Source: an uncultured Clostridia bacterium
GTDB lineage: Bacteria > Bacillota > Clostridia > Christensenellales > Aristaeellaceae
NCBI GenBank assembly: GCA_934630705.1
Contig: CAKTWP010000008.1
Coordinates: 45,845-109,844, forward strand
Direction of reading: 5' to 3'
Length of the DNA: 64,000 bases
The stretch's first letter is position 1, and every line of letters begins with the position of its first letter. Below are positions 8,082 to 15,343 of the stretch, piece by piece. Position numbers and translations under genes: made by a program. The notes below the pieces were generated by a model. The model ran no database searches and was not told the origin of the DNA. It saw only the letters and a list, made by a program, of their open reading frames with translations.

Positions 8082-8330
8082 TTATTCTGCCTGCTTCTTG
8101 AGCTCTTCCAGGCAGCGCTTGCAGATCAGCTTGTCTTTATAATAGATTACGTCCCGTGCGTCATTGCAGAAAATGCAGGCAGGATGATACTTCTTGAGAA
8201 TAATCTTATCATCCTCCACGAAGATTTCCAGGGTATCCCGGAGCCCGATATCCATGGTTCTGCGCAGCTCGATGGGAATCACGATACGTCCCAGATCGTC
8301 CAGCTTCCGCACAACACCCGTTGATTTCAT
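8082..8330 (-). CDS. AbrB/SpoVT-type transition-state regulator
   Basis: 82 residues. The N-terminal swapped-hairpin DNA-binding domain is typical: STGVVRKLDDLGRIVIP and ELRRTMDIG, residues 3-30. The C-terminal tail carries two Cys pairs (Cys52/Cys55 and Cys70/Cys73), likely a zinc site, as often seen in short clostridial AbrB-like proteins. Family members control the shift to stationary phase and sporulation. AGGAGG lies 8 nt before ATG. It has a near-perfect promoter and its own terminator, and is divergent from spmA-spmB, which it might regulate (inference from position only). Confidence 0.92.
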   Translation of the reverse strand: MKSTGVVRKLDDLGRIVIPIELRRTMDIGLRDTLEIFVEDDKIILKKYHPACIFCNDARDVIYYKDKLICKRCLEELKKQAE

Positions 8331-8383
8331 GTTATTTGCCCTCCTGTGTTCTCTATCCCGCCGGGGAAGATGAAGTCATGTTA

Positions 8384-8412
8384 ATTCTACAATTAACGGC
8401 ATAATCTGTCAA
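8384..8412 (-). promoter_or_regulatory. Promoter of the AbrB-like gene
   Basis: On the minus strand, a perfect TTGACA (8412-8407), a 17-bp spacer and TAGAAT (8389-8384). The surrounding 8380-8480 is AT-rich, the usual context for AbrB-type binding, so autoregulation is possible. Confidence 0.85.
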
Positions 8413-8490
8413 GCAAAAAACACGAAAAACGCATAAAATTTGGGAAAAAACATGCGTTTTTTGTAAGAAAAATGTAAAAAGAGGCGAATC

Positions 8491-9051
8491 ATGTTACAGA
8501 TCGTATTTGGCGGCTTGATGAGCGTGTCCGTATTATACGGACTTATGCAGGGAAAGGGCGACCAGGTGGCCGCGGCGATGCTGGCGGCGGCGGGGGACGC
8601 GGTGGAGACCGCGCTGACCCTGAGCGGCAGCTTTGCGCTGTTTTGCGGGTTCATGGAAATCGGACGGCAGGCCGGGGCGGTGGACGCGCTGGCCCGGGCG
8701 CTGGCGCCGCTGCTGCTGCGGCTGTTCGGGCCGGGGCTGCCGGAGGATGCGCTGGGGGATGTGACGCTGAATCTGGCGGGCAATCTGCTGGGTCTTGGCA
8801 ATGCGGCCACCCCGGCGGGGCTGCGGGCGGCCCGGCGGATGGGCGGCGAGGAACGGGCAGGCAACGCATTATGCCTGTTTCTGGTGCTGAACGCATCTGC
8901 GGTGCAGCTGTTGCCCACCACAGTGCTCTCCCTGCGGGCGGCGGCAGGCTCCGCCGCGCCGGGGGCCGTGATCGGGCCGGGGCTCATCGCTTCGGGGATT
9001 GCCGCGGCAGTGGGCGTTATCAGCTGCAAGCTCTGGGAGAAGCGGCCATGA
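8491..9051 (+). CDS. spmA: Spore maturation protein A
   Basis: 186-residue membrane protein of the nucleoside-recognition (Gate) family. The characteristic NLLGLGNAATPAGLRA motif is present at about residues 95-112, and hydrophobic segments fill most of the chain. In Bacillus, SpmA and SpmB are needed to dehydrate the spore core. A GAGG box lies 6 nt before ATG. The stop codon overlaps the spmB start (ATGA), so the two are translationally coupled. It lies divergent from the AbrB-like regulator. This is direct evidence that the organism belongs to an endospore-forming lineage. Confidence 0.93.
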   Translation: MLQIVFGGLMSVSVLYGLMQGKGDQVAAAMLAAAGDAVETALTLSGSFALFCGFMEIGRQAGAVDALARALAPLLLRLFGPGLPEDALGDVTLNLAGNLLGLGNAATPAGLRAARRMGGEERAGNALCLFLVLNASAVQLLPTTVLSLRAAAGSAAPGAVIGPGLIASGIAAAVGVISCKLWEKRP

Positions 9052-9545
9052 AGCTGCTGCTGCCGGGGCTGATTTTGCTGTGCCTGCTGGCCGGAGGATG
9101 GAAGCGGGTGGCGGTATACGATGCGTTTCTGGCCGGCGCCAGGGAGGGGCTGGAAACAGCCCGGCGCATCCTGCCCTCGCTGATCGCCATGCTGGCGGCC
9201 ATCCGGGCATTTGCCGCCTGCGGGCTGCTGGACGGGCTGTGCGCCCTGCTGTCGCCCGTGGCTGCGCCGCTGGGTATTCCCCCGGAAACGCTGCCGCTGA
9301 TGCTGATGCGGCCGTTGTCCGGCTCCGGATCGCTGGCAATGCTGAAGGCCATTTTACAGTCCTATGGCCCAGACAGCCGGATCGGGCTGGTGGCCAGCGT
9401 GATGATGGGCAGCTGCGAAACGGTGTTTTACACCTGCGGGCTGTATCTGTCCGCCGCAGGGGTGAAGCAATCCCGGCATATCCTCCCCTGCGCGCTGCTG
9501 GCCTGGCTGGCAGGCAGCCTGGCGGCGGGGCTGGTGATCCGATAA
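9048..9545 (+). CDS. spmB: Spore maturation protein B
   Basis: 165-residue membrane protein paired with SpmA. Features include ARRILPSLIAMLAAIRA, the RPLSGSGSLAML loop and GSCETVFYTCGLYL, which are the conserved core of SpmB and of the Gate domain. Start ATG 9048 overlaps the spmA stop by 4 bp (ATGA). The frame is open upstream to 8643 but that part lies inside spmA. Its stop codon is separated by a single base from the stop codon of the convergent signal peptidase gene, with no terminator between them. Confidence 0.92.
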   Translation: MKLLLPGLILLCLLAGGWKRVAVYDAFLAGAREGLETARRILPSLIAMLAAIRAFAACGLLDGLCALLSPVAAPLGIPPETLPLMLMRPLSGSGSLAMLKAILQSYGPDSRIGLVASVMMGSCETVFYTCGLYLSAAGVKQSRHILPCALLAWLAGSLAAGLVIR

Positions 9546-9546
9546 A

Positions 9547-10170
9547 TCAGTGGATGGCGCGAATGCTGGACAGCGGCCAGACTGCCAGCAGTACCTTCGC
9601 CACGAGGTCCGTCCGGCGCAGGGGCCCTACGCCCTCAGCGCGGCTATCCAGCGAGGAAAAGCGGTTGTCGCCCATGACGAAGTATTCGTCCGGCCCCAGT
9701 GTGCGGCGGGCCAGCTCCCGGGGCGTGCTGGCCATGGCCGGGGGATCGGCGGAGAGCGCGCCGTTCACATACAGCCGTCCGCCGTGAATCTCCAGCGTAT
9801 CCCCGGGCAGCGCCACCAACCGCTTCACGAACAGGGTATGCCGGGTCAGGCCCAGGGCGGCGGTCAGGGGCAGGCTGCCCTCCGTCCGGCCGGGATAGCG
9901 GCAGATCACAATATCCCCCCGGCGCATCTCGCCCAGCGCATAGGGCAGCGGCGACGCCAGCAGCACCTCGCCATCCCGGAGGGTATCGCGCATGCTGCCG
10001 CCCTCCACGCGGATGGGAAAAATGAGAAAGCTTTCCACGAAAAAAACGAGCGCCGCCGCCCCCAGCAGCAGGCCCATCCATCCCCACGCTTTGGAGCCCT
10101 GCCCTTTTTTCGGGCGGGGTGCGGGGGACGAGGGGGACGCTTCGGGCGGAACGCTCGTTTGGGAAATCAT
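9547..10170 (-). CDS. lepB: Signal peptidase I, second tandem copy
   Basis: 207-residue type I signal peptidase. A Pro/Ser-rich cytoplasmic tail (1-28) is followed by one membrane helix (about 30-50). The catalytic Ser59 lies in GGSMRDTL and the general-base Lys116 in FVKRLVALPGDT. The C-terminal GDNRFSSLDSR box is present. The start ATG 10170 follows the stop codon of the upstream signal peptidase by one base (TAACATG), with a GGAG box inside the upstream gene. The two copies share clear similarity through the catalytic domain, pointing to a tandem duplication. It cleaves Sec/Tat signal peptides at the membrane surface. Confidence 0.93.
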   Translation of the reverse strand: MISQTSVPPEASPSSPAPRPKKGQGSKAWGWMGLLLGAAALVFFVESFLIFPIRVEGGSMRDTLRDGEVLLASPLPYALGEMRRGDIVICRYPGRTEGSLPLTAALGLTRHTLFVKRLVALPGDTLEIHGGRLYVNGALSADPPAMASTPRELARRTLGPDEYFVMGDNRFSSLDSRAEGVGPLRRTDLVAKVLLAVWPLSSIRAIH

Positions 10171-10171
10171 G

Positions 10172-10807
10172 TTATTTAACGCTCCGATGATTGGCCCAGG
10201 GCAGCAGCACGCACTTGACCTTGCCCATAATGGCGCTGCGGGACAGGGGGCCCACGTCCTCGGCGCGGCTGTCATGAGAGGTGCGGCGGTTATCGCCGAT
10301 CACAAAATATTCATCCTCCCCCAGCTGGCGCCGGGCGTAATCCCGGGGCACGCTGCCCATAAACTCGGGATCCTCCACCGCTTCGCCGTTTACATACAGG
10401 GTGCCCGCGCTGATTTCCACGGTATCCCCGGGCAGCGCCACCAGGCGCTTGACAAACAGCGTATAGGAATCCAGGGACAGGGCCGCGCCGAAATTGGCGA
10501 TTTCCTTCATTCGATGGGGATAGCGGCAGATCACAATATCGCCCCGCTGCATATCGCCAAACAGATAATCCAGCTTGGAAACCAGCACGATCTCGCCGTC
10601 CTGAAGGGTATTGGTCATGCTCGTGCCGTCCACCCGGATGGGCTCGGCAACAAAGGCGCGAATCAGCGTGGCGATCACCAGGGCGGCCAGCAGTGTGCCA
10701 ACCCAGCTTAATACTTCCTGCATGGGCGTTTTCTTTGGCTTATCCTTCTTCTTTTTTTCTTTCTTTTCCGGCGCGGCGGCCAGAGCCGCCTTTTCCTCGG
10801 TGCTCAT
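10172..10807 (-). CDS. lepB: Signal peptidase I, first tandem copy
   Basis: 211-residue type I signal peptidase. The N-terminus is a very Lys-rich cytoplasmic tail (residues 15-27), followed by one membrane helix (about 33-53). Catalytic Ser63 is in DGTSMTNTL and Lys120 in LFVKRLVALPGDT. The GDNRRTSHDSR box completes the active site. An AGGAGG box lies 8 nt before ATG. It sits between the DUF951 gene (15 bp upstream) and the second signal peptidase (1 bp downstream), forming a three-gene operon driven from 11054-11082. Confidence 0.94.
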   Translation of the reverse strand: MSTEEKAALAAAPEKKEKKKKDKPKKTPMQEVLSWVGTLLAALVIATLIRAFVAEPIRVDGTSMTNTLQDGEIVLVSKLDYLFGDMQRGDIVICRYPHRMKEIANFGAALSLDSYTLFVKRLVALPGDTVEISAGTLYVNGEAVEDPEFMGSVPRDYARRQLGEDEYFVIGDNRRTSHDSRAEDVGPLSRSAIMGKVKCVLLPWANHRSVK

Positions 10808-10822
10808 GGGTATCTCCTCCTC

Positions 10823-11023
10823 TTATTCTGCCGCGGGCCCCTGCGCAAGCAGCTTCTTGCGGCGCTTGAGAAACACCTCGCGATCCAGCATCACGATGCG
10901 CCCGCAGCCTTGACATTTGATTTTGATGTCCGCCCCCGTGCGGATGACCACCCAGGTGTCGCTGCCGCAGGGGTGGGGCTTCCGCGTCTGCACCACGTCC
11001 CCCAGCCGGATCTCGTTCTCCAT
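10823..11023 (-). CDS. DUF951 small protein
   Basis: 66-residue basic protein of the DUF951 family, widespread in Firmicutes and of unknown function. It has an OB/SH3-like beta core: GDVVQTRKPHPCGSD, then WVVIRTGADIKIKC and CGRIVMLDREVF. Three cysteines (HPCG and KCQGCG) could bind a metal ion. The frame is open upstream to 11140, but ATG 11023 has a GGAGG box 8 nt before it and a promoter beyond. It is the first gene of the operon with the two signal peptidases. Confidence 0.88.
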   Translation of the reverse strand: MENEIRLGDVVQTRKPHPCGSDTWVVIRTGADIKIKCQGCGRIVMLDREVFLKRRKKLLAQGPAAE

Positions 11024-11053
11024 GCTCTTGCCTCCCTGTCTGGTCGTTGCTCT

Positions 11054-11082
11054 ATTATATACTTTTTCATCGTTTTTTTCAA
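11054..11082 (-). promoter_or_regulatory. Promoter of the DUF951-lepB-lepB operon
   Basis: Minus strand TTGAAA (11082-11077), 17-bp spacer and perfect TATAAT (11059-11054), about 30 bp before the DUF951 start codon. Confidence 0.8.
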
Positions 11083-11154
11083 TGACAATTCTAAGCAGCC
11101 ACGGGAGAATCCGTAAACAATCTGTGAACTTACGGGGCAAGGGGAGGGGAGGGG

Positions 11155-11205
11155 GAGGAATATGCAGGGGAACCCGCTTTTGACATCAAAAGCAGGTTCC
11201 CCATC
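11155..11205 (-). repeat. E1 hairpin element after the phosphoesterase gene
   Basis: GGGGAACC (11167-11174) pairs with GGTTCCCC (11195-11202), and GCTTTTGA with TCAAAAGC inside it, so the hairpin is almost perfect. It starts 34 nt after the metallophosphoesterase stop codon. The arms match those of other E1 copies in the window (for example 52425-52462 and 63724-63758). There is no T run, so it is not a classical terminator. Confidence 0.7.
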
Positions 11206-11236
11206 GAATCCTTTAGCAAGATTCCCTTGTTTTCCT

Positions 11237-11941
11237 TTACCTTGCGTATTTCCCGGTGCGCACTTCCACGCGGAAGGCTTCGGCGTTGACCAGCCCCCGG
11301 GCCTCGGCATCATCGGTGTCCCGGAGGGTCTGCTCCCGGTCGTAGGGCACGGATACCATGCTTACGTCCAGCGGCCCCATCTCCCGGCTGCCCAGCGCGC
11401 AGCGAAGAATGGCATACTGCGCCAGCGGCATCCCCAGCCCGTTGCCCACGCTGCCTGTGTTGAAAAGCAGTCCCGCCTGATCGATCACCCGCACGCCCTG
11501 CCGGTGCACATCCGCATAGCCCACCACCTGGAAATCCGGCGCGAAATACGGGCGCAGCAGCGCGTCGTCCGAGTGGACGTAAATGGGCCCGGGCATAATG
11601 GGCCGGCCATGGAACAGCCGGGTTTTCCGGCCGGAGCAAAGGCAATGATGCTCCAGCGGCAGCGCGGCCAGCCGGGCCAGCCGGGCTTCTCCCAGCTGGC
11701 GATAATAGAATTCGTCCCGGGGAAACTGCTTGCGGCCGATGCCCTCGTCCCAGTTGCCCAGCAGCACCACTTCGCAATTGGCCATCGCCCAGTCATAGGT
11801 CTCCGCCGAGCTGGGACCCTTGCCCACCAGATCGCCCAGACACCAGATTTTCTGGATCCCCCGAGCGCGAATATCCCGCTCCACGGCCTGCACTGCGGGC
11901 CAGTTTCCGTGCAGATCCGCCACCAATGCAATCTCCGTCAT
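11237..11941 (-). CDS. Metallophosphoesterase family protein
   Basis: 234 residues of the calcineurin-like/YfcE-type metallophosphoesterase fold. Metal ligands are visible as ADLHGN (Asp9, His11), CLGDLVGKGP (Asp37), LGNWDE (Asn63) and later RLFHGRP and VGYADVHRQG. Such small proteins hydrolyse phosphodiesters or phosphomonoesters using two metal ions. Its ATG overlaps the stop of the amidotransferase gene (ATGA), so the two are coupled. Natural substrate is unknown. An E1 hairpin follows at 11167. Confidence 0.88.
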   Translation of the reverse strand: MTEIALVADLHGNWPAVQAVERDIRARGIQKIWCLGDLVGKGPSSAETYDWAMANCEVVLLGNWDEGIGRKQFPRDEFYYRQLGEARLARLAALPLEHHCLCSGRKTRLFHGRPIMPGPIYVHSDDALLRPYFAPDFQVVGYADVHRQGVRVIDQAGLLFNTGSVGNGLGMPLAQYAILRCALGSREMGPLDVSMVSVPYDREQTLRDTDDAEARGLVNAEAFRVEVRTGKYAR

Positions 11942-12645
11942 GCCGTTTCTCCGCAGCTTTTCACCAGCGCGTTAAACAGCGCCTGCGCTTCGGGCCGAAC
12001 GGCGCTCATGGATTCGGGATGCCATTGCACGCCCAGCACGAACCGCTTGCCGGGCACTTCAATGGCCTCGATCAGGCCGTCCTCCGCCACGCCGCAGGCT
12101 GCTGCGCCGGGGGCCAGCCGCTTCACGCCCTGATGGTGCCGGCTGTTCACCTGCAGCGTGTCCTGTCCCGCCGCCTGATGCAGCAGAGAGCCGGGGGCCA
12201 CAGCCACGGCGTGCACCGGCGTTCTGGGCACATCGGACCGGGGATGACGGATGGCGGTGCCAAACTGCTCCGCAATATCCTGATACAGGCTGCCTCCCAG
12301 GGCCACATTCAGCATCTGATGGCCGCGGCAGATGGCCAGCAGGGGCTTGTCCATCGCCAGCGCTATGCGGCACAGGGCGGATTCCATTTTGTCCCGCTCC
12401 GGGGCCAGATCGCCGCAGCAGGGCAGCTTTTCCTCGCCGTACAGGGCGGGGTCCACATCCGCGCCGCCGGTGAGCACCAGCCCGTCGACGTGCGCCAGCA
12501 CGGCCCGCAGGCTTGCTTCATCCGCATACAGCGGCAGCAGCACCGGCAGCCCGCCCGCCCGGCGCACTGCATCCATATAATCAGGGTTAATGGTAATCTG
12601 CCCGTTCTGATCGTTCTGGGCAGGGGTCACGCCAATCAATACCAT
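11938..12645 (-). CDS. Gamma-glutamyl-gamma-aminobutyrate hydrolase family (class I glutamine amidotransferase)
   Basis: 235 residues resembling PuuD-type peptidase C26 enzymes. Catalytic Cys106 lies in AICRGHQMLN, and the His/Glu pair in GVQWHPES. The LVLTGGADVDPALYG segment (57-70) is characteristic of this family. PuuD cleaves the gamma-glutamyl bond of gamma-glutamyl-GABA in putrescine breakdown; other members act on different gamma-glutamyl compounds. No putrescine genes are nearby, so the substrate is open. GGAGG lies 9 nt before ATG. It is the first gene of a pair with the phosphoesterase. Confidence 0.88.
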   Translation of the reverse strand: MVLIGVTPAQNDQNGQITINPDYMDAVRRAGGLPVLLPLYADEASLRAVLAHVDGLVLTGGADVDPALYGEEKLPCCGDLAPERDKMESALCRIALAMDKPLLAICRGHQMLNVALGGSLYQDIAEQFGTAIRHPRSDVPRTPVHAVAVAPGSLLHQAAGQDTLQVNSRHHQGVKRLAPGAAACGVAEDGLIEAIEVPGKRFVLGVQWHPESMSAVRPEAQALFNALVKSCGETA

Positions 12646-12686
12646 TTTTCGTTCCTCCCATCACGGGGAAAATCCCCCGCTTGTGC

Positions 12687-12715
12687 ATCATACGGCGCGG
12701 CGGGGGAAATGTCAA
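12687..12715 (-). promoter_or_regulatory. Promoter of the amidotransferase-phosphoesterase pair
   Basis: Minus strand perfect TTGACA (12715-12710), 17-bp GC-rich spacer and TATGAT (12692-12687), about 40 bp before the start codon. Confidence 0.8.
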
Positions 12716-12739
12716 GCACGGATTGCTCCCGCCCAGGCT

Positions 12740-14923
12740 TTAGCCCTCCTCCAGCCGCTGGCGAAGGGTGGTATAGCGGGTGGCGATATGATTGTTGCGC
12801 ACCATATCGGCGATGGCATCCTCCCGCCCCACCAGCACCACCAGCTTCCGGGCGCGGGTGAGGGCTGTATAAAACAGATTGCGGGTGAGCAGCCGCGGCG
12901 GGCCGCCCAGCACCGGCATCACCACGCAGGGAAACTCGCTCCCCTGGCTTTTATGCACGGACAGGCAGTATGCCAGCTCCAGCTCTTCCAGCTGCTGATA
13001 ATCATATTCTACGGTGCGCTCATCGTCAAACCGCACGGTGACGATTCGATCCTGATTGTCCACAGCGGAAACGAAGCCCACGTCCCCGTTGAACACACCC
13101 TCGCCTTCCTCGCCCCCGTCCGCCTTCCAGGGCAGCTGATAATTGTTCCGGATGTGCATCACCTTGTCGCCGGTGCGGAACACCGTTTCTCCATAGGCGA
13201 TTTCCTTTTTCCAGGGGGCGGGCGGGTTCAGGGCGGCCTGCAGCAGGGCGTTCAGCTGATACACCCCCGCGCCGGATTTCTTCGTGGGCGCCAGCACCTG
13301 AATATCCCGGGCGGGCGCGTCCGAATGCAGAAACGCAGGCAGACGCCTGGCGCACAGGCCCACAATGGCCTGGGCGGCTTCATCGGGCACAGGCCGGCGC
13401 TCAAAGAAAAAGTCGCTGTCCCGGCGATTGAGAATGGGCGGCTCACCGTGATTGATCCGATGGGCGTTGAGCACGATCAGGCTTTCCTCGCTCTGACGGA
13501 AAATGTCCGTCAGCCGCACCGAGGGCACTACGCCGCTTTTGAGGATGTCCCCCAGCACGTTCCCCGCGCCCACCGAGGGCAGCTGATCCGCGTCGCCCAC
13601 CAGAATCAGCTTTGTGCCGGGCTTGAGGGCCACCAGCAGGCTGCGCATCAGAAACACATCCACCATGGACATTTCATCCACGATCACGCAGCCGCAGTCC
13701 AGGGGGTTTTGCTCGTCCCGCTGGAAATGCCCCTCGTCTCCGGCAAATTCCAGCAGCCGGTGCAGGGTCTTTGCCTCATGGCCGGTGGCCTCGCTCATGC
13801 GCTTGGCCGCCCGGCCCGTGGGCGCGGCCAGCAGCACATCCTTGCCCAGCAGCCAGAGGATGCAGTTGATGATGGTGGTTTTGCCGGTGCCGGGCCCGCC
13901 GGTGATCACCACCAGCCCCCGCCGCACCGCTTCGGATACGGCCCGGCGCTGGTTTTCGCTGAACTGCATCTGATGCTCCCGCTCGAACTGCTGAATCTTT
14001 TCCAGAATCTGCGCTTCCGGAATCTTTTCCTCCCGGCCCATCAGCAGCTTCAGATACCGGGCGATTTCCTTTTCCGCATAAAAGAAGCCGGACAGCAGCA
14101 GCGCCTCCTGCCCGTCCAGATCCAGGGCGATAATCTCCCGGGCAAAGAGCAGCGTGTCCAGAGCATGGGCCAGCAGCCCATCCTCCACTCGCAGGGCGCG
14201 GGCAGCGCGCTCCAGCAGCAGGGGCTTGGGCAGAAAGGTGTGGCCCTCCCCGGCGGCGGCCTCCTGCAGCACGTATTTCAGCCCGGAGCGCAGGCGATAT
14301 TCGCTGTCCTGGGGAATGCCCAGGGACAGGGCGATGCGATCCGCCGTGAGAAAGCCCACGCCGTCAATATCGTCAATGAGGCGATAGGGGTTTTCCCGGA
14401 TCTTGCGCTGAGCGTCCGCGCCGTAAGCCTTGCTGATTTTCACGGCCAGCGAGGGGGACACGCCGTATGACTGCAGAAACACCATGGCCTCCCGGGCGGC
14501 ATATTGCTCCCGGAAGGATTCAGCCAGCTGCGCCGCCCGCTTTTTGCCGATGCCGGGCACCTCGGTCAGCCGTTCGGGATACTCGCTGAGCACATCCAGC
14601 GTGTTTTTTCCAAACGCCTGCACCAGCAGCCGGGCCGTGGAGGGGCCCACGCCCCGAATCAGCCCTGAGCCCAGATAGCGCTCGATGCCCAGCAGCGTGG
14701 TGGGCTTGCGGATCTCGCAGGCCGTGGCCTTCCATTGCTTGCCATACTGGGGATGCGCCGTCCAGCTGCCGGAAAGCAGCACCTGCTCTCCCGGGGCCAG
14801 CGCCGGCAGCGTGCCTACCACCGTCACGCTTTCCCGCCCTGCCTTGGCCTGCACCACGGAATAGCCGTTTTCCTCATTACGGAAAATGGTTTCCTCGATC
14901 ACCGCTTCCAGCTGCTCCGGCAT
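12740..14923 (-). CDS. recD2: RecD2-type ATP-dependent DNA helicase
   Basis: 727 residues, the usual size of RecD2. The N-terminus has an OB-like domain and tandem helix-hairpin-helix motifs (GSGLIRGVGPSTARLL and VPGIGKKRAAQLAE, about 86-135). The SF1B helicase core begins with Walker A TGGPGTGKTT (341-350) and Walker B CVIVDEMSMVD. The C-terminal motif VHKSQGSEFPCVVMP is present. RecD2 is a 5'-3' helicase working in repair and replication-fork processing in bacteria without RecBCD. AAAGGGGG precedes ATG by 8 nt. Its own promoter is at 14980-15008, so it is separate from the DUF4317 operon upstream. Confidence 0.95.
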   Translation of the reverse strand: MPEQLEAVIEETIFRNEENGYSVVQAKAGRESVTVVGTLPALAPGEQVLLSGSWTAHPQYGKQWKATACEIRKPTTLLGIERYLGSGLIRGVGPSTARLLVQAFGKNTLDVLSEYPERLTEVPGIGKKRAAQLAESFREQYAAREAMVFLQSYGVSPSLAVKISKAYGADAQRKIRENPYRLIDDIDGVGFLTADRIALSLGIPQDSEYRLRSGLKYVLQEAAAGEGHTFLPKPLLLERAARALRVEDGLLAHALDTLLFAREIIALDLDGQEALLLSGFFYAEKEIARYLKLLMGREEKIPEAQILEKIQQFEREHQMQFSENQRRAVSEAVRRGLVVITGGPGTGKTTIINCILWLLGKDVLLAAPTGRAAKRMSEATGHEAKTLHRLLEFAGDEGHFQRDEQNPLDCGCVIVDEMSMVDVFLMRSLLVALKPGTKLILVGDADQLPSVGAGNVLGDILKSGVVPSVRLTDIFRQSEESLIVLNAHRINHGEPPILNRRDSDFFFERRPVPDEAAQAIVGLCARRLPAFLHSDAPARDIQVLAPTKKSGAGVYQLNALLQAALNPPAPWKKEIAYGETVFRTGDKVMHIRNNYQLPWKADGGEEGEGVFNGDVGFVSAVDNQDRIVTVRFDDERTVEYDYQQLEELELAYCLSVHKSQGSEFPCVVMPVLGGPPRLLTRNLFYTALTRARKLVVLVGREDAIADMVRNNHIATRYTTLRQRLEEG

Positions 14924-14979
14924 GGGCCGCGCCCCCTTTCCGCCCTGTGCCGCCTGCGCCGCTCAGAGCTCTGCCCTTC

Positions 14980-15008
14980 ATTATACTGGATTCCCGCCCC
15001 CGGGGCAA
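14980..15008 (-). promoter_or_regulatory. Promoter of recD2
   Basis: Minus strand TTGCCC (15008-15003), 17-bp spacer and TATAAT (14985-14980), about 57 bp before the start codon. Confidence 0.75.
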
Positions 15009-15084
15009 GCAAAATCCATGGGAAGAGAAGAAACGCGGGAGATCCAGCTTGCGCATAAGATAAACGGAGCTTTTCCGTACCCTC

Positions 15085-15146
15085 AATGCGCCCAGATTGG
15101 AGAGAAAGGTTCTCTCTTTTTTTAATCTGGGGCATATTGCTGATAA
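15085..15146 (-). repeat. E2 inverted-repeat element, copy 1
   Basis: CCCAGATT and AATCTGGG form the outer stem inside the family ends AATGCGCCC...GGGGCATATT. The loop holds a second hairpin GAGAGAA/TTCTCTC followed by eight T residues on the plus strand. It closes a run of three elements (E1, E1, E2) that fills the 420-bp gap between DUF4317 and recD2. Strand is given as that of the upstream gene. Confidence 0.7.
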
Positions 15147-15160
15147 AATATAATGAGGCT

Positions 15161-15235
15161 TTTATCCCCATTTGGCTTTCTTCGGGAGAGCGCAAGAGAG
15201 CCTTTCCTTCTCCTGAAGGAAAGGCCCTCTCATAT
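15161..15235 (-). repeat. E1 hairpin element, distal copy after DUF4317
   Basis: CCTTTCCTTC (15201-15210) pairs with GAAGGAAAGG (15215-15224), extended by GAGAG/CTCTC at the ends. The flank GGCTTTCTTCGGGAGAGCGC matches the flank of the other E1 copies. It is the second of two E1 copies in tandem. Confidence 0.75.
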
Positions 15236-15247
15236 AAAACACAACTT

Positions 15248-15320
15248 TCCTATGGCTTTCTTGACGGGGTGCAGGGGACCCGTTTTTGGCCTCAAAGAAA
15301 AGAATGGTTCCCCCTGCACG
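15248..15320 (-). repeat. E1 hairpin element, proximal copy after DUF4317
   Basis: GTGCAGGGG (15270-15278) pairs with CCCCTGCAC (15311-15319), with further pairing inside through GGTTCC-type arms. It begins 24 nt after the DUF4317 stop codon. The outer flank GGCTTTCTTGACGGGGTGC is the conserved E1 tail read on the plus strand. Confidence 0.75.
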
Positions 15321-15343
15321 ATTTCGTTTCTCTTTCGCCTTCG

